From assembly GCF_040784935.1 (NCBI RefSeq), contig NZ_CP160680.1, forward strand, positions 6,677,802 through 6,741,801: a stretch of 64,000 nt of DNA, written 5' to 3'. The translations under genes were made by a program, and so were the position numbers. The notes under the pieces were generated by a model that ran no database searches, was not told the origin of the DNA, and worked only from the letters and a program-made list of their open reading frames with translations. Shown here one piece after another: positions 27,374 through 36,482 of this stretch (its first letter is position 1; each line of letters opens with the position of its first letter). This DNA is from Lewinella sp. LCG006. GTDB taxonomy: Bacteria > Bacteroidota > Bacteroidia > Chitinophagales > Saprospiraceae.

Positions 27374-28065
27374 CGTTGCCAGAAGCCTTTAAACAGGTCC
27401 CAAATGTCTTCTTTTGGAGGATTGGCGTAGATGGTCACGCGCTCTTTCTTGATGGGGTGGATGAACGAAAGTTCGCGACAGTGCAGGTTGATGTTACCAT
27501 CTGTATTGGTGGCCGACGCACCATATTTGACATCTCCTCGAATTGGTGTATTGTTCTTTGACAATTGTACTCGAATCTGGTGCGGGCGCCCCGTTTTAGG
27601 TTTTACTTCCTGCAAAACATAAGTGCTGATCCGGCCCAGCATTTTGTACTTCAATTCTGCTTTTTTAGCGCCGTCGGCCCGGTTGCTCATAAAGTCGTAA
27701 GCGCGGGCAAGGTTCTTTTCTTTGTCCTTTTTGATAAAGTGCACCAACTCACCCTCCATAGGATCGGGCTGGGCTTCCGTGACGGCCCAATAGGTTTTTT
27801 CAACTTCGCGTTCCTTGAACAACTCATTCATCCGCGTCAGTCCTTTACTCGTCCGAGCAAAAAGCAGTACACCGCTTACCGGGCGATCCAGGCGGTGGAT
27901 GACGCCAAGGAAGACATCGCCAGGTTTATTGTATTGGATCTTTATGTAATTCTTTACATATTCCGCCAAAGTAGTATCTCCCGTCTGGTCACCTTGAACC
28001 AGGTAGCCCGCAGGCTTGTTAATGGCAATGAGGTGATTGTCCTCATAAAGCACTTGTAAGTGCAT
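27370..28065 (-). CDS. RluA-family RNA pseudouridine synthase
   Basis: A 231-residue uridine isomerase acting on rRNA or tRNA. It has the RluA catalytic motif HRLDRPVSG with the nucleophilic aspartate at residue 60, the N-terminal NKPAGYLV and the C-terminal KTGRPHQIRVQL. It lacks an N-terminal S4 domain, like the short RluA/RluC-type enzymes. The target position cannot be assigned. It is the first gene of a two-gene unit with dapF, read from a promoter element at 28094-28087. Confidence 0.92.
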   Translation of the reverse strand: MHLQVLYEDNHLIAINKPAGYLVQGDQTGDTTLAEYVKNYIKIQYNKPGDVFLGVIHRLDRPVSGVLLFARTSKGLTRMNELFKEREVEKTYWAVTEAQPDPMEGELVHFIKKDKEKNLARAYDFMSNRADGAKKAELKYKMLGRISTYVLQEVKPKTGRPHQIRVQLSKNNTPIRGDVKYGASATNTDGNINLHCRELSFIHPIKKERVTIYANPPKEDIWDLFKGFWQR

Positions 28066-28086
28066 AGTTTCTTAGAATTTAGGCCA

Positions 28087-28094
28087 CAAAATTA
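28087..28094 (-). promoter_or_regulatory. Predicted -7 promoter element of the pseudouridine synthase-dapF unit
   Basis: TAATTTTG on the minus strand, a perfect TAnnTTTG match. Its upstream edge touches the first base of the divergent mqnD start codon at 28094. Confidence 0.5.
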
Positions 28095-28936
28095 TGAAAT
28101 TATCTCTAGGGTTTTCCCCTTGTCCTAACGACACCTTCATTTTTGATGCTTTGGTGCACCAAAAAATCGATACCGAAGGGCTAACCTTCGAAGTATTGCT
28201 GGCGGATGTGGAGGAGCTCAACCAGAAAGCCCTGAAGGGAGTATTGGATATTACCAAGCTTAGCTACCACGCTTACGCGCACCTCACCGATAAATATGTC
28301 TTATTAGATGCAGGATCGGCCCTGGGGCGCAACTGTGGGCCCCTATTGATCGCCAAACGCCCACTTAGCAATGCGGAAATAGCAGAAGGCCCCATTGCTA
28401 TCCCCGGTAAGTTGACTACTGCCAATTTTTTGTTAAGCCTCGCCTATCCTGATGCTCAAAATAAACAAGCATTTCTTTTTTCCGATATTGAACAGGCCGT
28501 CTTGCGAGAAGAGGTTGTTGCCGGCCTTATCATTCACGAGAATCGCTTTACCTACCAGGACAAAGGTTTGGTAAAAATTCAGGACTTGGGTGAGTTCTGG
28601 GAAAGCACCACGGGCCACCCTATCCCCTTGGGAGGCATTGTTGTCCACCGGCGTTTACCGACGGACATTCAGCAAAAAATAAACCGCGTGCTGGCGCGCA
28701 GTGTGGCTTACGCCCAACAAACGCCTTCCGCTACCCGCGACTACGTGCGCGCTCATGCCCAGGAAATGGACGAAGAAGTCATGTTTGCTCATATCGGACT
28801 GTACGTCAATGACTTTACCCGCAACCTTGGTACAGAAGGCCGGGCCGCTGTGGCTACCTTATTTGATCGTGCGGAAGCACTGCAAATCGTACCGAAAATC
28901 AGAGAAGATATTTTCTTAAAACAGCCAATTAACTGA
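28094..28936 (+). CDS. mqnD: 1,4-dihydroxy-6-naphthoate synthase of the futalosine menaquinone pathway
   Basis: MqnD makes 1,4-dihydroxy-6-naphthoate from cyclic de-hypoxanthine futalosine, a late step of the alternative menaquinone route. The 280-residue protein has the periplasmic-binding-protein-like fold hallmarks of the family: LGFSPCPNDTFIFDALV at the N-terminus, DITKLSYHAY, the GSALGRNCGPLL loop, and a conserved histidine in GLIIHENRFTY. It diverges from the pseudouridine synthase-dapF unit and its last 8 bases overlap the 3' end of the convergent pyruvate kinase-like gene. Confidence 0.93.
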   Translation: MKLSLGFSPCPNDTFIFDALVHQKIDTEGLTFEVLLADVEELNQKALKGVLDITKLSYHAYAHLTDKYVLLDAGSALGRNCGPLLIAKRPLSNAEIAEGPIAIPGKLTTANFLLSLAYPDAQNKQAFLFSDIEQAVLREEVVAGLIIHENRFTYQDKGLVKIQDLGEFWESTTGHPIPLGGIVVHRRLPTDIQQKINRVLARSVAYAQQTPSATRDYVRAHAQEMDEEVMFAHIGLYVNDFTRNLGTEGRAAVATLFDRAEALQIVPKIREDIFLKQPIN

Positions 28937-30761
28937 TACTCAACTTTGTCCGCTTGGCCAGCATGATTTCTTTTTTGTCGTGGTATTGCTCCATGTCCTT
29001 GAGGATGGTGTCCAGCAAATCAATAGCGTCATTGATGTAGGCTCCTTTATTCAACATGACACATTCTGCCCGTAAAGAAATGGTTGCGTCCGTCATTTCA
29101 GAACGGGAAGGCAAGCCATTTTTGGCCATATTTTCCAGTACCTGCGTGGCCCACACCACAGGAAGATGAGCCGCACTGCAATGGGCTAGAATCTCATCTT
29201 GCACCAAGCCTATATTGTCCCATCCAGTCTCCACGGCGAGGTCGCCGCGAGCAATCATTACCCCTACCTGCTTGGCTTGCATGGCTGCCATCAGTATTTC
29301 CGAAAGGTTGTTATAGGCCAAACGGGTCTCAATTTTAAAAATCACACCCAGCCTATTAAATGCACCAAGCTCCTGCAAAACGGCAAATAATTCTTCCACA
29401 TCAGCTTTGGAATTCACGAAGGAAAAATTGACCATATCGGCGTGTTCGGCCACAAACTTCAAATCCTCATTATCCTTGCTCGTCAGACCGCTAATACCCA
29501 GTGTTGTTTTAGGGAAATTTATCCCTTTTTCAGACCTTAGTTTGGCCCCTTTTTCTGAGGCCCGAAGAATGCTTACCCGAAAACAATCTTCCTTCACTTC
29601 GATGACTTTGCTCTTGATCTTCCCATCATCGAATAAGACAGGATGTCCCTTTTTTATTTTCTTAAAAATCTCCGGTACCTGGCAAGAAATATGGGCTTCC
29701 TGGATACAATTACCTTGATCATCATATTGGGCCGATTCACCAGCAACGGCGGTGCGATCTACCCTTAAAACATCTCCTTCCTTTAACAGAATAAAATGTT
29801 CCACCGCGGGTAATGCTCCTACTACAAAAACCTTCTCAGGTAAAGTAGAAAGCTGTAAGACCGTGCCCGTCTTCACGTAAGTTGTCTTTTCGCAGATGGC
29901 TACCAGATAGCCGTCTTTGTCCCGCTCTTGAATAATGAGTTTTCTTTTTTTGCCACGGGTATCCCGAAAAGTTAATTCATCTCCTCTATTCAGACCTTCC
30001 AGGGCAGCAGCCCCAATGGGTAGGGCATTATCAGCTGAACCTTCCTCCAACTCAGGGACCAGTAATACACTAGCCGCTTGTATAATCTCGCCCAAATCAT
30101 TCTTGAGGGGCTTAAATTTTCGCACTTGCGGGCCTGGCTGGATGGCCCCTGTTCTGATTTTTGGCCCTGCCAGGTCCATTGCTATCTTCACATTTCTCCC
30201 TGAAGCTTTGGCCGCTACCTGTATATTTTTGATGATGGACAACCAGATATCCGGGGTATCGTGGGCACAATTGATTCGAGCAACATTCATCCCTTTCCTT
30301 ACCATCTGTTCGACCAATTCATAATTATTGGCAGCTTCGCTGGGTTGGGTCACCATAATCCTTACGCGCCTCCCCGGAGAGCGATAGCCCAGTAAGTCTT
30401 TGGTATGGCTCACTAGCAAACGCCGGGCACTCTTGATGGATAAACCCGATTTTAGCATTTTCTTGCCCTCATCCTTAATGAGTGCTTGTAAAATCAAGCG
30501 GGTATTGAGCAAACTGGCTTTGATATGCCCTTCCGCATTGGCAAACCGAGACAAGCCCAATTGCCGCATACTCTTCTGAAAATCACGCAGATCAAACTTT
30601 CGGAGTGCGCGGTAGTAAACCAGGTTGCGAGCACTTTTTCGGTACGGTTTGGCGATCTTAGCCAAGCTATCTGTCTGGCTATTCTCTGCCTCTTTGATTG
30701 CTACCAGGAACCCATCAATTTGCACAAGCAAGTTCTTTATCTTCTCAGCCTGGATTTTCAT
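28929..30761 (-). CDS. Atypical pyruvate kinase with N-terminal extension and no C-terminal domain
   Basis: The core resembles pyruvate kinase, which makes ATP and pyruvate from phosphoenolpyruvate and ADP. Present are MNVARINCAHD (ADP/PEP site), DLAGPKIRTG, the catalytic lysine in VIFKIETR (about 473), the metal site MIARGDLAVE (about 500) and WATQVLENM. Three features are unusual. There is an N-terminal extension of about 130 helical, basic residues. The B (lid) domain carries extra sequence. The chain ends about 70 residues after ATQ, so the regulatory C domain is missing, and the usual GETA block is replaced by LNKGAYINDA. A canonical enzyme could be encoded elsewhere. Family is clear; kinase activity is likely but unproven. 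Confidence 0.82.
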   Translation of the reverse strand: MKIQAEKIKNLLVQIDGFLVAIKEAENSQTDSLAKIAKPYRKSARNLVYYRALRKFDLRDFQKSMRQLGLSRFANAEGHIKASLLNTRLILQALIKDEGKKMLKSGLSIKSARRLLVSHTKDLLGYRSPGRRVRIMVTQPSEAANNYELVEQMVRKGMNVARINCAHDTPDIWLSIIKNIQVAAKASGRNVKIAMDLAGPKIRTGAIQPGPQVRKFKPLKNDLGEIIQAASVLLVPELEEGSADNALPIGAAALEGLNRGDELTFRDTRGKKRKLIIQERDKDGYLVAICEKTTYVKTGTVLQLSTLPEKVFVVGALPAVEHFILLKEGDVLRVDRTAVAGESAQYDDQGNCIQEAHISCQVPEIFKKIKKGHPVLFDDGKIKSKVIEVKEDCFRVSILRASEKGAKLRSEKGINFPKTTLGISGLTSKDNEDLKFVAEHADMVNFSFVNSKADVEELFAVLQELGAFNRLGVIFKIETRLAYNNLSEILMAAMQAKQVGVMIARGDLAVETGWDNIGLVQDEILAHCSAAHLPVVWATQVLENMAKNGLPSRSEMTDATISLRAECVMLNKGAYINDAIDLLDTILKDMEQYHDKKEIMLAKRTKLSIS

Positions 30762-30917
30762 AGATCAGTCATTGATTGGTATTACAGTGTAAACAATCGA
30801 AGGAGAAGTTCGATAGGTCAAGGTTAGTAAATCAATAGCTTTTTCTTGGTGATAAATGTTAGTCCTCAAGCCTAAGCTACGTTATTTGCCAATTTTGGGT
30901 AAAAAGTAGAGACGTCC

Positions 30918-33677
30918 CTAAAAAGCCCGACTCCCATCGGCATTATTCCGCTGATAAGGCACTTTGAGGAAATCGAGCGTACCAGGCTTCACTCTGAGGT
31001 AGAAAGAATAGGTATTCCGCGTAGGCGCCCAATTGAAGCCCAACTCCCAGCAGTGCAGGTCGCGGCGTAAGCCCAGGTAAGGATAAGTGGTTTGCTTGCG
31101 CGCAAAATCGTAGCCTATTGAGCCAATGTCGACATTCCAGTTCGGGGTAAGGCCCAGACTTCCCCGCAGTTCGATACTGTGCGTGGTCACCGAAAAAGTA
31201 TCGCGATCGGCAGAAACGGGGTTGATCCCAAAGGCCATGTTGTGCCGGATGGAGAAGTTTTCAAACAGGCTTAAAAAGTCGGTTTCATCTACAGGGCGAA
31301 GATCATTACCTTCGATATCAACTTCCTCTATAACTTCTTCTTCCTTTCCCTGGAAGAGGGCACGAATTTTTGCTACTGTCAAATTGGTATTCAGGCGAAA
31401 GGTTGCATTGACGAACTCAAAGGGTTTACCACTTTGTTGCCAGGTTGTTTGATTTATTCGGCGAAAGACGCCAGACCCTTCGCTGGTTTCTTGCCTTACC
31501 TGTGGATCAAAGGTGGTATTAAACGAAAACGTTGTTGCTCCCTTAAATAGTCGAGTTGTACCAGAAACCGCAATGGGCGTCCACTTTAGGGAATCCGCTG
31601 CGAAATTGTAGCTTCCGTTGATATAAATGTTATCAAAAAGCTTGATGTTTTTTTCAGTGGAGTCGCGCCGCGAAAAAATCTTGGCTTCAAAAATATTGGT
31701 GATACTGTAATTGAGCGCCATCTGCATTTCCGAGCTGGGAGGGCCTCCAAAAATACCGTTTTGATAGCGCGAAATCAATCGGTTAGTGGTTTCATCCAAG
31801 GTATCCTGAACCGAGTTGAAGTAATTGTCATTGTTGATATAATCCGGCTGGTAGCCAACGGATATATTGGGCTTGATGACATGACGAAGGCCACGTATTT
31901 TTCCCTTATCAAAAAGGTAAGTACCAAAGATCTGGGTATTCAAACTCAGGTTGGCATTATAAGTTCGGTAGGAAGAAAAGCCAGGGGCCGTTTCTTGATC
32001 CCAGGTACCAAAGTCAACCGTCTCTATCTGGATGGAGCCATCGGGAAGGATGGTGGTGTCTTGTACTACGCCATTTTCGGGGTCAAAAGTTACGTCCAGA
32101 GCTTCCATGTACCAAACCTCTTTAAAGTTGACCCCGGGGTTGAGGTTAAAGTATTTGAGTACTTTGAAAGAGGTTCCGGCGCTGGCGGTTTGCTGCATCC
32201 CATAGCGGGCATTTTCCAGGGTTTGACGTTCGAAGAAAGCAGTATCCGGAGCGGTGAAATTGGCTCTCGCTTCATTGGTGTAGCGCAGGGTGATGTCTTC
32301 ATACCAGCGCTTGGCGCCTACTCTTTCCTTGCGTCGGAAGGGGTACAGTGCCTGAGTTTGAAACTGAAAGGTTGGAAAATCCACGTTCATGCTCCGCGTA
32401 CGCGTGTTTTGACTGTGGCGGAAAGCTACACTCATCGAGATCGGCTTATCCAGCCAATTCCGAGAAAAAGTAAAGTTGGAGTTGATCACATTGGTTCCTA
32501 CCGAACGTGCATCATTGAAGACCCTTTGCTGGAAGTTATTGGTCTGAAAATTGATCGAACCGCCCAACCTGTTCATCGGGTGCGCAGCCGCGTCCTGGTT
32601 GTGCGACCAGTTGAGTAAGATACCGTTGGCGCGGCGAAAAATAGATTCCTGAACAATATTACCATTGGGGCCCGTCATGGTTTCTCCGGTTACCGGATCA
32701 AGCACATTGACGATCTCTTCCTGGCGACGGCTATCAAAACGGAAGTTAAAATTACCATTGTAGCCATATCTTTTGCGGTACTGCACCGTAGCCCCCAGGC
32801 CGTAGGTACCTTCTAGATAAATATCACCCGCTACCGTAAGGTTAAAATTATCCCCAAGGGGAAAGAACCAACCTATTTGTTTCAAGCCAAAGCCCCATTG
32901 TTCGGAATATTCGTAGTCCCTGGGGAAAATGAGCCCCGTGCTGCGACCGCCCGAAACCGGAAAAAACCCGAAAGGTAACCACAGCGGTGTGGGGACATCC
33001 ATAATTTCCAGGTTGGAAGGCCCAACAATGACTAATTTATTAGGAATTACTTTCTGCTTGCTACTCCGAATACCGAAGTGCGGATGGTCTGCGGTACAGG
33101 TGGTGAAGATGGCATCTTCGCTATAGATGACATCGTTGGCGGTGGTATCTCCGGGAGGGGCGCTGATAAACTTGGAACGAGCGCCTTTCACCATAATGTC
33201 GTCTTGCTGCGTCGTCACATCGTAGACAATGCCTTTACGGGTTTCGAAGTTGTAGCGCATTCGTTCGGCCAAAAAGGTATTCTCCCCTTCTTGGAACTCC
33301 GGTATTCCTTCCAAGACACCCGTCGTATCATTCAAGACACCTTGAGCCAACACCTCACTTTTTGCCCAATCCAGTTCAATATAATCGGCTTTTAGCGTAA
33401 TATTGGTATAGGAAACAAAAGCATTGCCGTACAGGTAAATTTTCTGCTTACGGGCATTAAGCTTCATGGTATCCGCGTTATACTCAACGGCATCTTCCAG
33501 GGCATCTTGAGAGACAGGTACCCCCAAACTAATGCTAAGGCTGGAATCTTGCCCCAAGGTGTCTACCTGAATAGTTGAAGTAGGGAAGGTATCCTGCCGT
33601 ACCAATGTAGTATCCTGAGCAGACAAGATGCTGAATACTAGGAAGAACCAAAATGAAAAGAGTAACTTTGTCTTCAA
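30918..33677 (-). CDS. lptD: LptD-like LPS assembly outer-membrane protein
   Basis: Predicted LptD, the barrel that inserts lipopolysaccharide into the outer leaflet. A periplasmic OstA-like beta-jellyroll (about residues 60-200: DTMKLNARKQKIYLYG, YIELDWAKSE) is followed by a ~700-residue barrel. The barrel includes the conserved PLWLPFGFFPVSGGRSTGL segment. The length of 919 residues fits Bacteroidota LptD. No ATG fits the start: the TTG at 33677 gives a clean signal peptide (MKTKLLFSFWFFL...SAQ), whereas the TTG at 33734 would add a Cys/His-rich stretch. It diverges from an amidase gene only 48 bases away. Confidence 0.9.
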   Translation of the reverse strand: MKTKLLFSFWFFLVFSILSAQDTTLVRQDTFPTSTIQVDTLGQDSSLSISLGVPVSQDALEDAVEYNADTMKLNARKQKIYLYGNAFVSYTNITLKADYIELDWAKSEVLAQGVLNDTTGVLEGIPEFQEGENTFLAERMRYNFETRKGIVYDVTTQQDDIMVKGARSKFISAPPGDTTANDVIYSEDAIFTTCTADHPHFGIRSSKQKVIPNKLVIVGPSNLEIMDVPTPLWLPFGFFPVSGGRSTGLIFPRDYEYSEQWGFGLKQIGWFFPLGDNFNLTVAGDIYLEGTYGLGATVQYRKRYGYNGNFNFRFDSRRQEEIVNVLDPVTGETMTGPNGNIVQESIFRRANGILLNWSHNQDAAAHPMNRLGGSINFQTNNFQQRVFNDARSVGTNVINSNFTFSRNWLDKPISMSVAFRHSQNTRTRSMNVDFPTFQFQTQALYPFRRKERVGAKRWYEDITLRYTNEARANFTAPDTAFFERQTLENARYGMQQTASAGTSFKVLKYFNLNPGVNFKEVWYMEALDVTFDPENGVVQDTTILPDGSIQIETVDFGTWDQETAPGFSSYRTYNANLSLNTQIFGTYLFDKGKIRGLRHVIKPNISVGYQPDYINNDNYFNSVQDTLDETTNRLISRYQNGIFGGPPSSEMQMALNYSITNIFEAKIFSRRDSTEKNIKLFDNIYINGSYNFAADSLKWTPIAVSGTTRLFKGATTFSFNTTFDPQVRQETSEGSGVFRRINQTTWQQSGKPFEFVNATFRLNTNLTVAKIRALFQGKEEEVIEEVDIEGNDLRPVDETDFLSLFENFSIRHNMAFGINPVSADRDTFSVTTHSIELRGSLGLTPNWNVDIGSIGYDFARKQTTYPYLGLRRDLHCWELGFNWAPTRNTYSFYLRVKPGTLDFLKVPYQRNNADGSRAF
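33663..33670 (+). promoter_or_regulatory. Predicted -7 promoter element of the amidase-mlaD unit, inside the lptD coding start
   Basis: TAACTTTG, a perfect TAnnTTTG match on the plus strand, lies within the first codons of lptD on the opposite strand. Transcription would begin near 33677, about 50 bases before ATG 33726. Confidence 0.5.
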
Positions 33678-33725
33678 TTGTCTATGATTCGAAATCAAAA
33701 CATCCCCGGACTCAACGTGCCAACA

Positions 33726-35306
33726 ATGACACAAACCCTGAAACTAATCCTTCTTCCAACGCTGTTGCTATTGTTTTCGCCGCTCAAAGCGACATTTTTT
33801 AACAATTCTTTAGCAAGCGTTAATACGGTACTTCCTACGGAAAAGCACCCCTTTGTCCACTTGGAAGCCTTGGCTTTAGCAGAACGGCTCAAAGGTACCT
33901 TAAAGCTGGCAAACACCAAGCCTCCTTTTCGTATAAAAACCATTGTTATCGATGCTGGCCACGGTGGGCATGATCCTGGTTGCTCTGGTGCTGGCTCTCA
34001 GGAAAAGCATCTGGCCTTGGCAATCGCCAAAGCTTTTGCAGCAAATATTCAGGCCAATTATACTGATATTCAGGTGATTCTCACCCGTGATGAAGATGTA
34101 TTTATCCCCCTACACGAAAGGGCAGCCATCGCTAATCGGGCCCACGCCGACCTTTTTATTTCTATCCATTGTAATGCGATGCCACCTAATAATGGAGGCA
34201 CTTCTGGCACGGAAACCTACGTCATGGGGCTGCATACAGCAGGGCATAACCTCGATGTTGCAAAACGGGAAAACAATGCTATCCTTTTGGAAGAAAACTA
34301 CGAACGCAATTACGATTATGACCCCAACTCACCGGAGGGGCACATCTTGCTGAGTATGTTCCAAAATGCCTTCCTCGAACAAAGTATCCTCTTTGCCGAA
34401 AGAGTAGAACACCATTTTCATCTTACGGCCGAAAGAAAGAGCAGAGGCGTGAAACAAGCAGGTTTTGTTGTGCTTAAAGAAACGGCCATGCCCAGCGTGC
34501 TGATTGAGACAGGTTTTTTGACCAACAAAGGAGACGAAGCTTTTCTCGATTCACCAGAAGGGCAAGCCACCATGGCCAATGCTCTACTAGCAGCTTTCAG
34601 TGAATACAAGGCACTCCTTGAAGGAGAAGATATTGCCGCTGTACAGCCCGTGAAGTTTGCAGCAACGCAACAACCATCCCTTAGCACCCCCAAGGGGAAT
34701 CCTACACCTCAAGCAAATACCATTCGCCCACAGGTTAATACCTCCCCTCAGGTACCCGGGAAGAACAATACCAGCTCATCTGTTGCAGTGACTTACACAC
34801 CACCGCCAACCGTCACCACTCGTCCGGAGGTGCCAGGAAATTACAATTATTCCACTACCCCCTCCTCGCCTTCTTCTACCGTGAAAGCAGAGCCCGTCAT
34901 TACTCCTGCTATAGCTACCCAGGAGCGATACAGTGCCCCGGTACCTGCCCGCGAAAGAGCATTACAACCGAAGGGGTCTACAGATACCAGTTGGGCCGCA
35001 AAATTGGGCCAGGATGACAACGTTAAAGCCACCAACGGGCTCATTTTCTGTGTTCAGTTGGCGGCAGCACCACAACCACTTGATACCAGATCACCCGTAT
35101 GGCAAGACGCCAATTATCTGATCGAAGTCGTTCAAGAAGCAAATATGTATAAATACCAAGTCAGAAATTTTCGCTATTTAAACGAAGCGAGTAATGCCCG
35201 GGAAATTCTGCAAGCGCATGGTTTTCAGGATGCTTTCCTCGTAGCTTACTACCAAGGCCAACGAATAAGTCTGGCCGAAGCAAAGGCTTTGTTGAATGGC
35301 AATTAA
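33726..35306 (+). CDS. N-acetylmuramoyl-L-alanine amidase with C-terminal SPOR-like domain
   Basis: A 526-residue periplasmic cell-wall hydrolase. After the signal peptide (MTQTLKLILLP...LKA) the Amidase_3 domain shows the zinc histidine in DAGHGGHDPG, the glutamate after it (SQEKHL), SIHCNA, and the catalytic glutamate in VLIETGFLTN. A Pro/Thr/Ser-rich linker of about 100 residues follows. The last ~85 residues (FCVQLAAAPQ...YQVRNF...DAFLVAYYQGQRISL) look like a SPOR-type domain, which binds denuded glycan at the septum. Upstream in-frame starts at 33678 and 33684 would precede the signal peptide. mlaD follows on the same strand. Confidence 0.9.
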   Translation: MTQTLKLILLPTLLLLFSPLKATFFNNSLASVNTVLPTEKHPFVHLEALALAERLKGTLKLANTKPPFRIKTIVIDAGHGGHDPGCSGAGSQEKHLALAIAKAFAANIQANYTDIQVILTRDEDVFIPLHERAAIANRAHADLFISIHCNAMPPNNGGTSGTETYVMGLHTAGHNLDVAKRENNAILLEENYERNYDYDPNSPEGHILLSMFQNAFLEQSILFAERVEHHFHLTAERKSRGVKQAGFVVLKETAMPSVLIETGFLTNKGDEAFLDSPEGQATMANALLAAFSEYKALLEGEDIAAVQPVKFAATQQPSLSTPKGNPTPQANTIRPQVNTSPQVPGKNNTSSSVAVTYTPPPTVTTRPEVPGNYNYSTTPSSPSSTVKAEPVITPAIATQERYSAPVPARERALQPKGSTDTSWAAKLGQDDNVKATNGLIFCVQLAAAPQPLDTRSPVWQDANYLIEVVQEANMYKYQVRNFRYLNEASNAREILQAHGFQDAFLVAYYQGQRISLAEAKALLNGN

Positions 35307-35435
35307 ACCTAGACGAGATAAATACTGTTTCTCTTCCGACAGAGAAAATGTTCTCTAAACCACACACTTAATCTTAGGCGGCGCATCTGTGCAGCTCGTA
35401 GCGAAACTGCTCCTGTCGCCCCAAACTAACAATGC

Positions 35436-36473
35436 ATGTCTTCAGAAGTACGTACCGGAATTTTAGCCCTTGTGGCTATTGCACTTACCTTGTGGGGAAT
35501 TAAATACATCCAGGGAAGTAATATTCTAAGCTCCTCCAAGACCTTTTATGCCTATTATGACGACATCATGGGTGTACAAGTGGGTACTCCCGTACAAATC
35601 AGTGGGGTAAGCGTAGGCTCTGTTTCCGCCCGTGATTTGGGTGTGGAAGATCGTCGGGTCCGCCTCACATTCACACTGGAACGCGAAGTTCCCCTCCCCA
35701 AAGATACCAAAGCAGTCCTGGCTACTACCAGCCCTTTGGGGGATATGGCCATCATTTTTGAATACGACCACCCCTGCCAAGGCGGAGCAGATTGTGCGGA
35801 AGACGGCGATACATTTACCGGAATAACCCGTGGATTGGTAGCATCCTTGTTGGGCGATGGAGGTCTAACAACCTATATTGAACAGCTCAAAGAAGGGATG
35901 AAGGACATCGTTGACTCTCTTAACAATGGTCTCCTCAGTGAGGATGCCGAAGGCCCTCTGGCGGAATCGGTTCGGGACTTGCGCGGAACCATGTCTAACC
36001 TGAAGGAAGCGACCGGTCGGATGAATTTGATGCTTCAGCGCTCTTCCCCTGCACTGGAAGCTTCTCTCAATAACATGGCAGCGCTCACCAGCACGTTGGA
36101 AGAACAGAAGGCCAATATTGCTAACATTATTGCCAATACCGATAGTTTAAGTCAACAAATGGTTGATGCCCGCCTGGATGAGGCAGTCAATCAGGCTAAA
36201 GCTACCATTAATGAACTCAACGCAACTTTGGTTACTGCCAATTCTGCCCTGAGCGGAGTAGACGAATTGGTGGGGCAATTGAAGGCCGGCGAGGGCACTT
36301 TAGGAATGCTGCTCCAGGACGAGGAACTTTACAACAACTTGAACGCACTATCCTTCTCCATGGACTCCCTGATGATGGATATCCAGGAAAAACCTTACCG
36401 TTATGTTCCCCTCAAAAGTCGCCGTAAGGTAGAGAAATATGATCGCCAGGATGAGCAAGAAGATAATAACTAG
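35436..36473 (+). CDS. mlaD: MlaD-type MCE family lipid transport protein
   Basis: A 345-residue inner-membrane-anchored periplasmic protein. One N-terminal helix (residues 7-24) precedes the MCE domain (about 35-120: YDDIMGVQVGTPVQISGVSVG and SPLGDMAIIFEY). The rest is predicted coiled coil with many Asn/Ala/Leu heptads. MlaD forms hexameric rings that move phospholipids between membranes with an MlaEF ABC transporter, whose genes are not here. It follows the SPOR amidase and the divergent lptD, so the region is an envelope-maintenance block. Confidence 0.92.
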   Translation: MSSEVRTGILALVAIALTLWGIKYIQGSNILSSSKTFYAYYDDIMGVQVGTPVQISGVSVGSVSARDLGVEDRRVRLTFTLEREVPLPKDTKAVLATTSPLGDMAIIFEYDHPCQGGADCAEDGDTFTGITRGLVASLLGDGGLTTYIEQLKEGMKDIVDSLNNGLLSEDAEGPLAESVRDLRGTMSNLKEATGRMNLMLQRSSPALEASLNNMAALTSTLEEQKANIANIIANTDSLSQQMVDARLDEAVNQAKATINELNATLVTANSALSGVDELVGQLKAGEGTLGMLLQDEELYNNLNALSFSMDSLMMDIQEKPYRYVPLKSRRKVEKYDRQDEQEDNN

Positions 36474-36482
36474 TGCCTTCGG

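Noticed and set aside
31761-32618. 285-codon plus-strand frame inside lptD
   Set aside because: Antisense to the conserved barrel of LptD and without any family motif or signal.
33678-33734. Upstream extensions of lptD (TTG 33734) and the amidase (33678)
   Set aside because: Each would add residues before a clear signal peptide; the starts at TTG 33677 and ATG 33726 fit exported proteins better.
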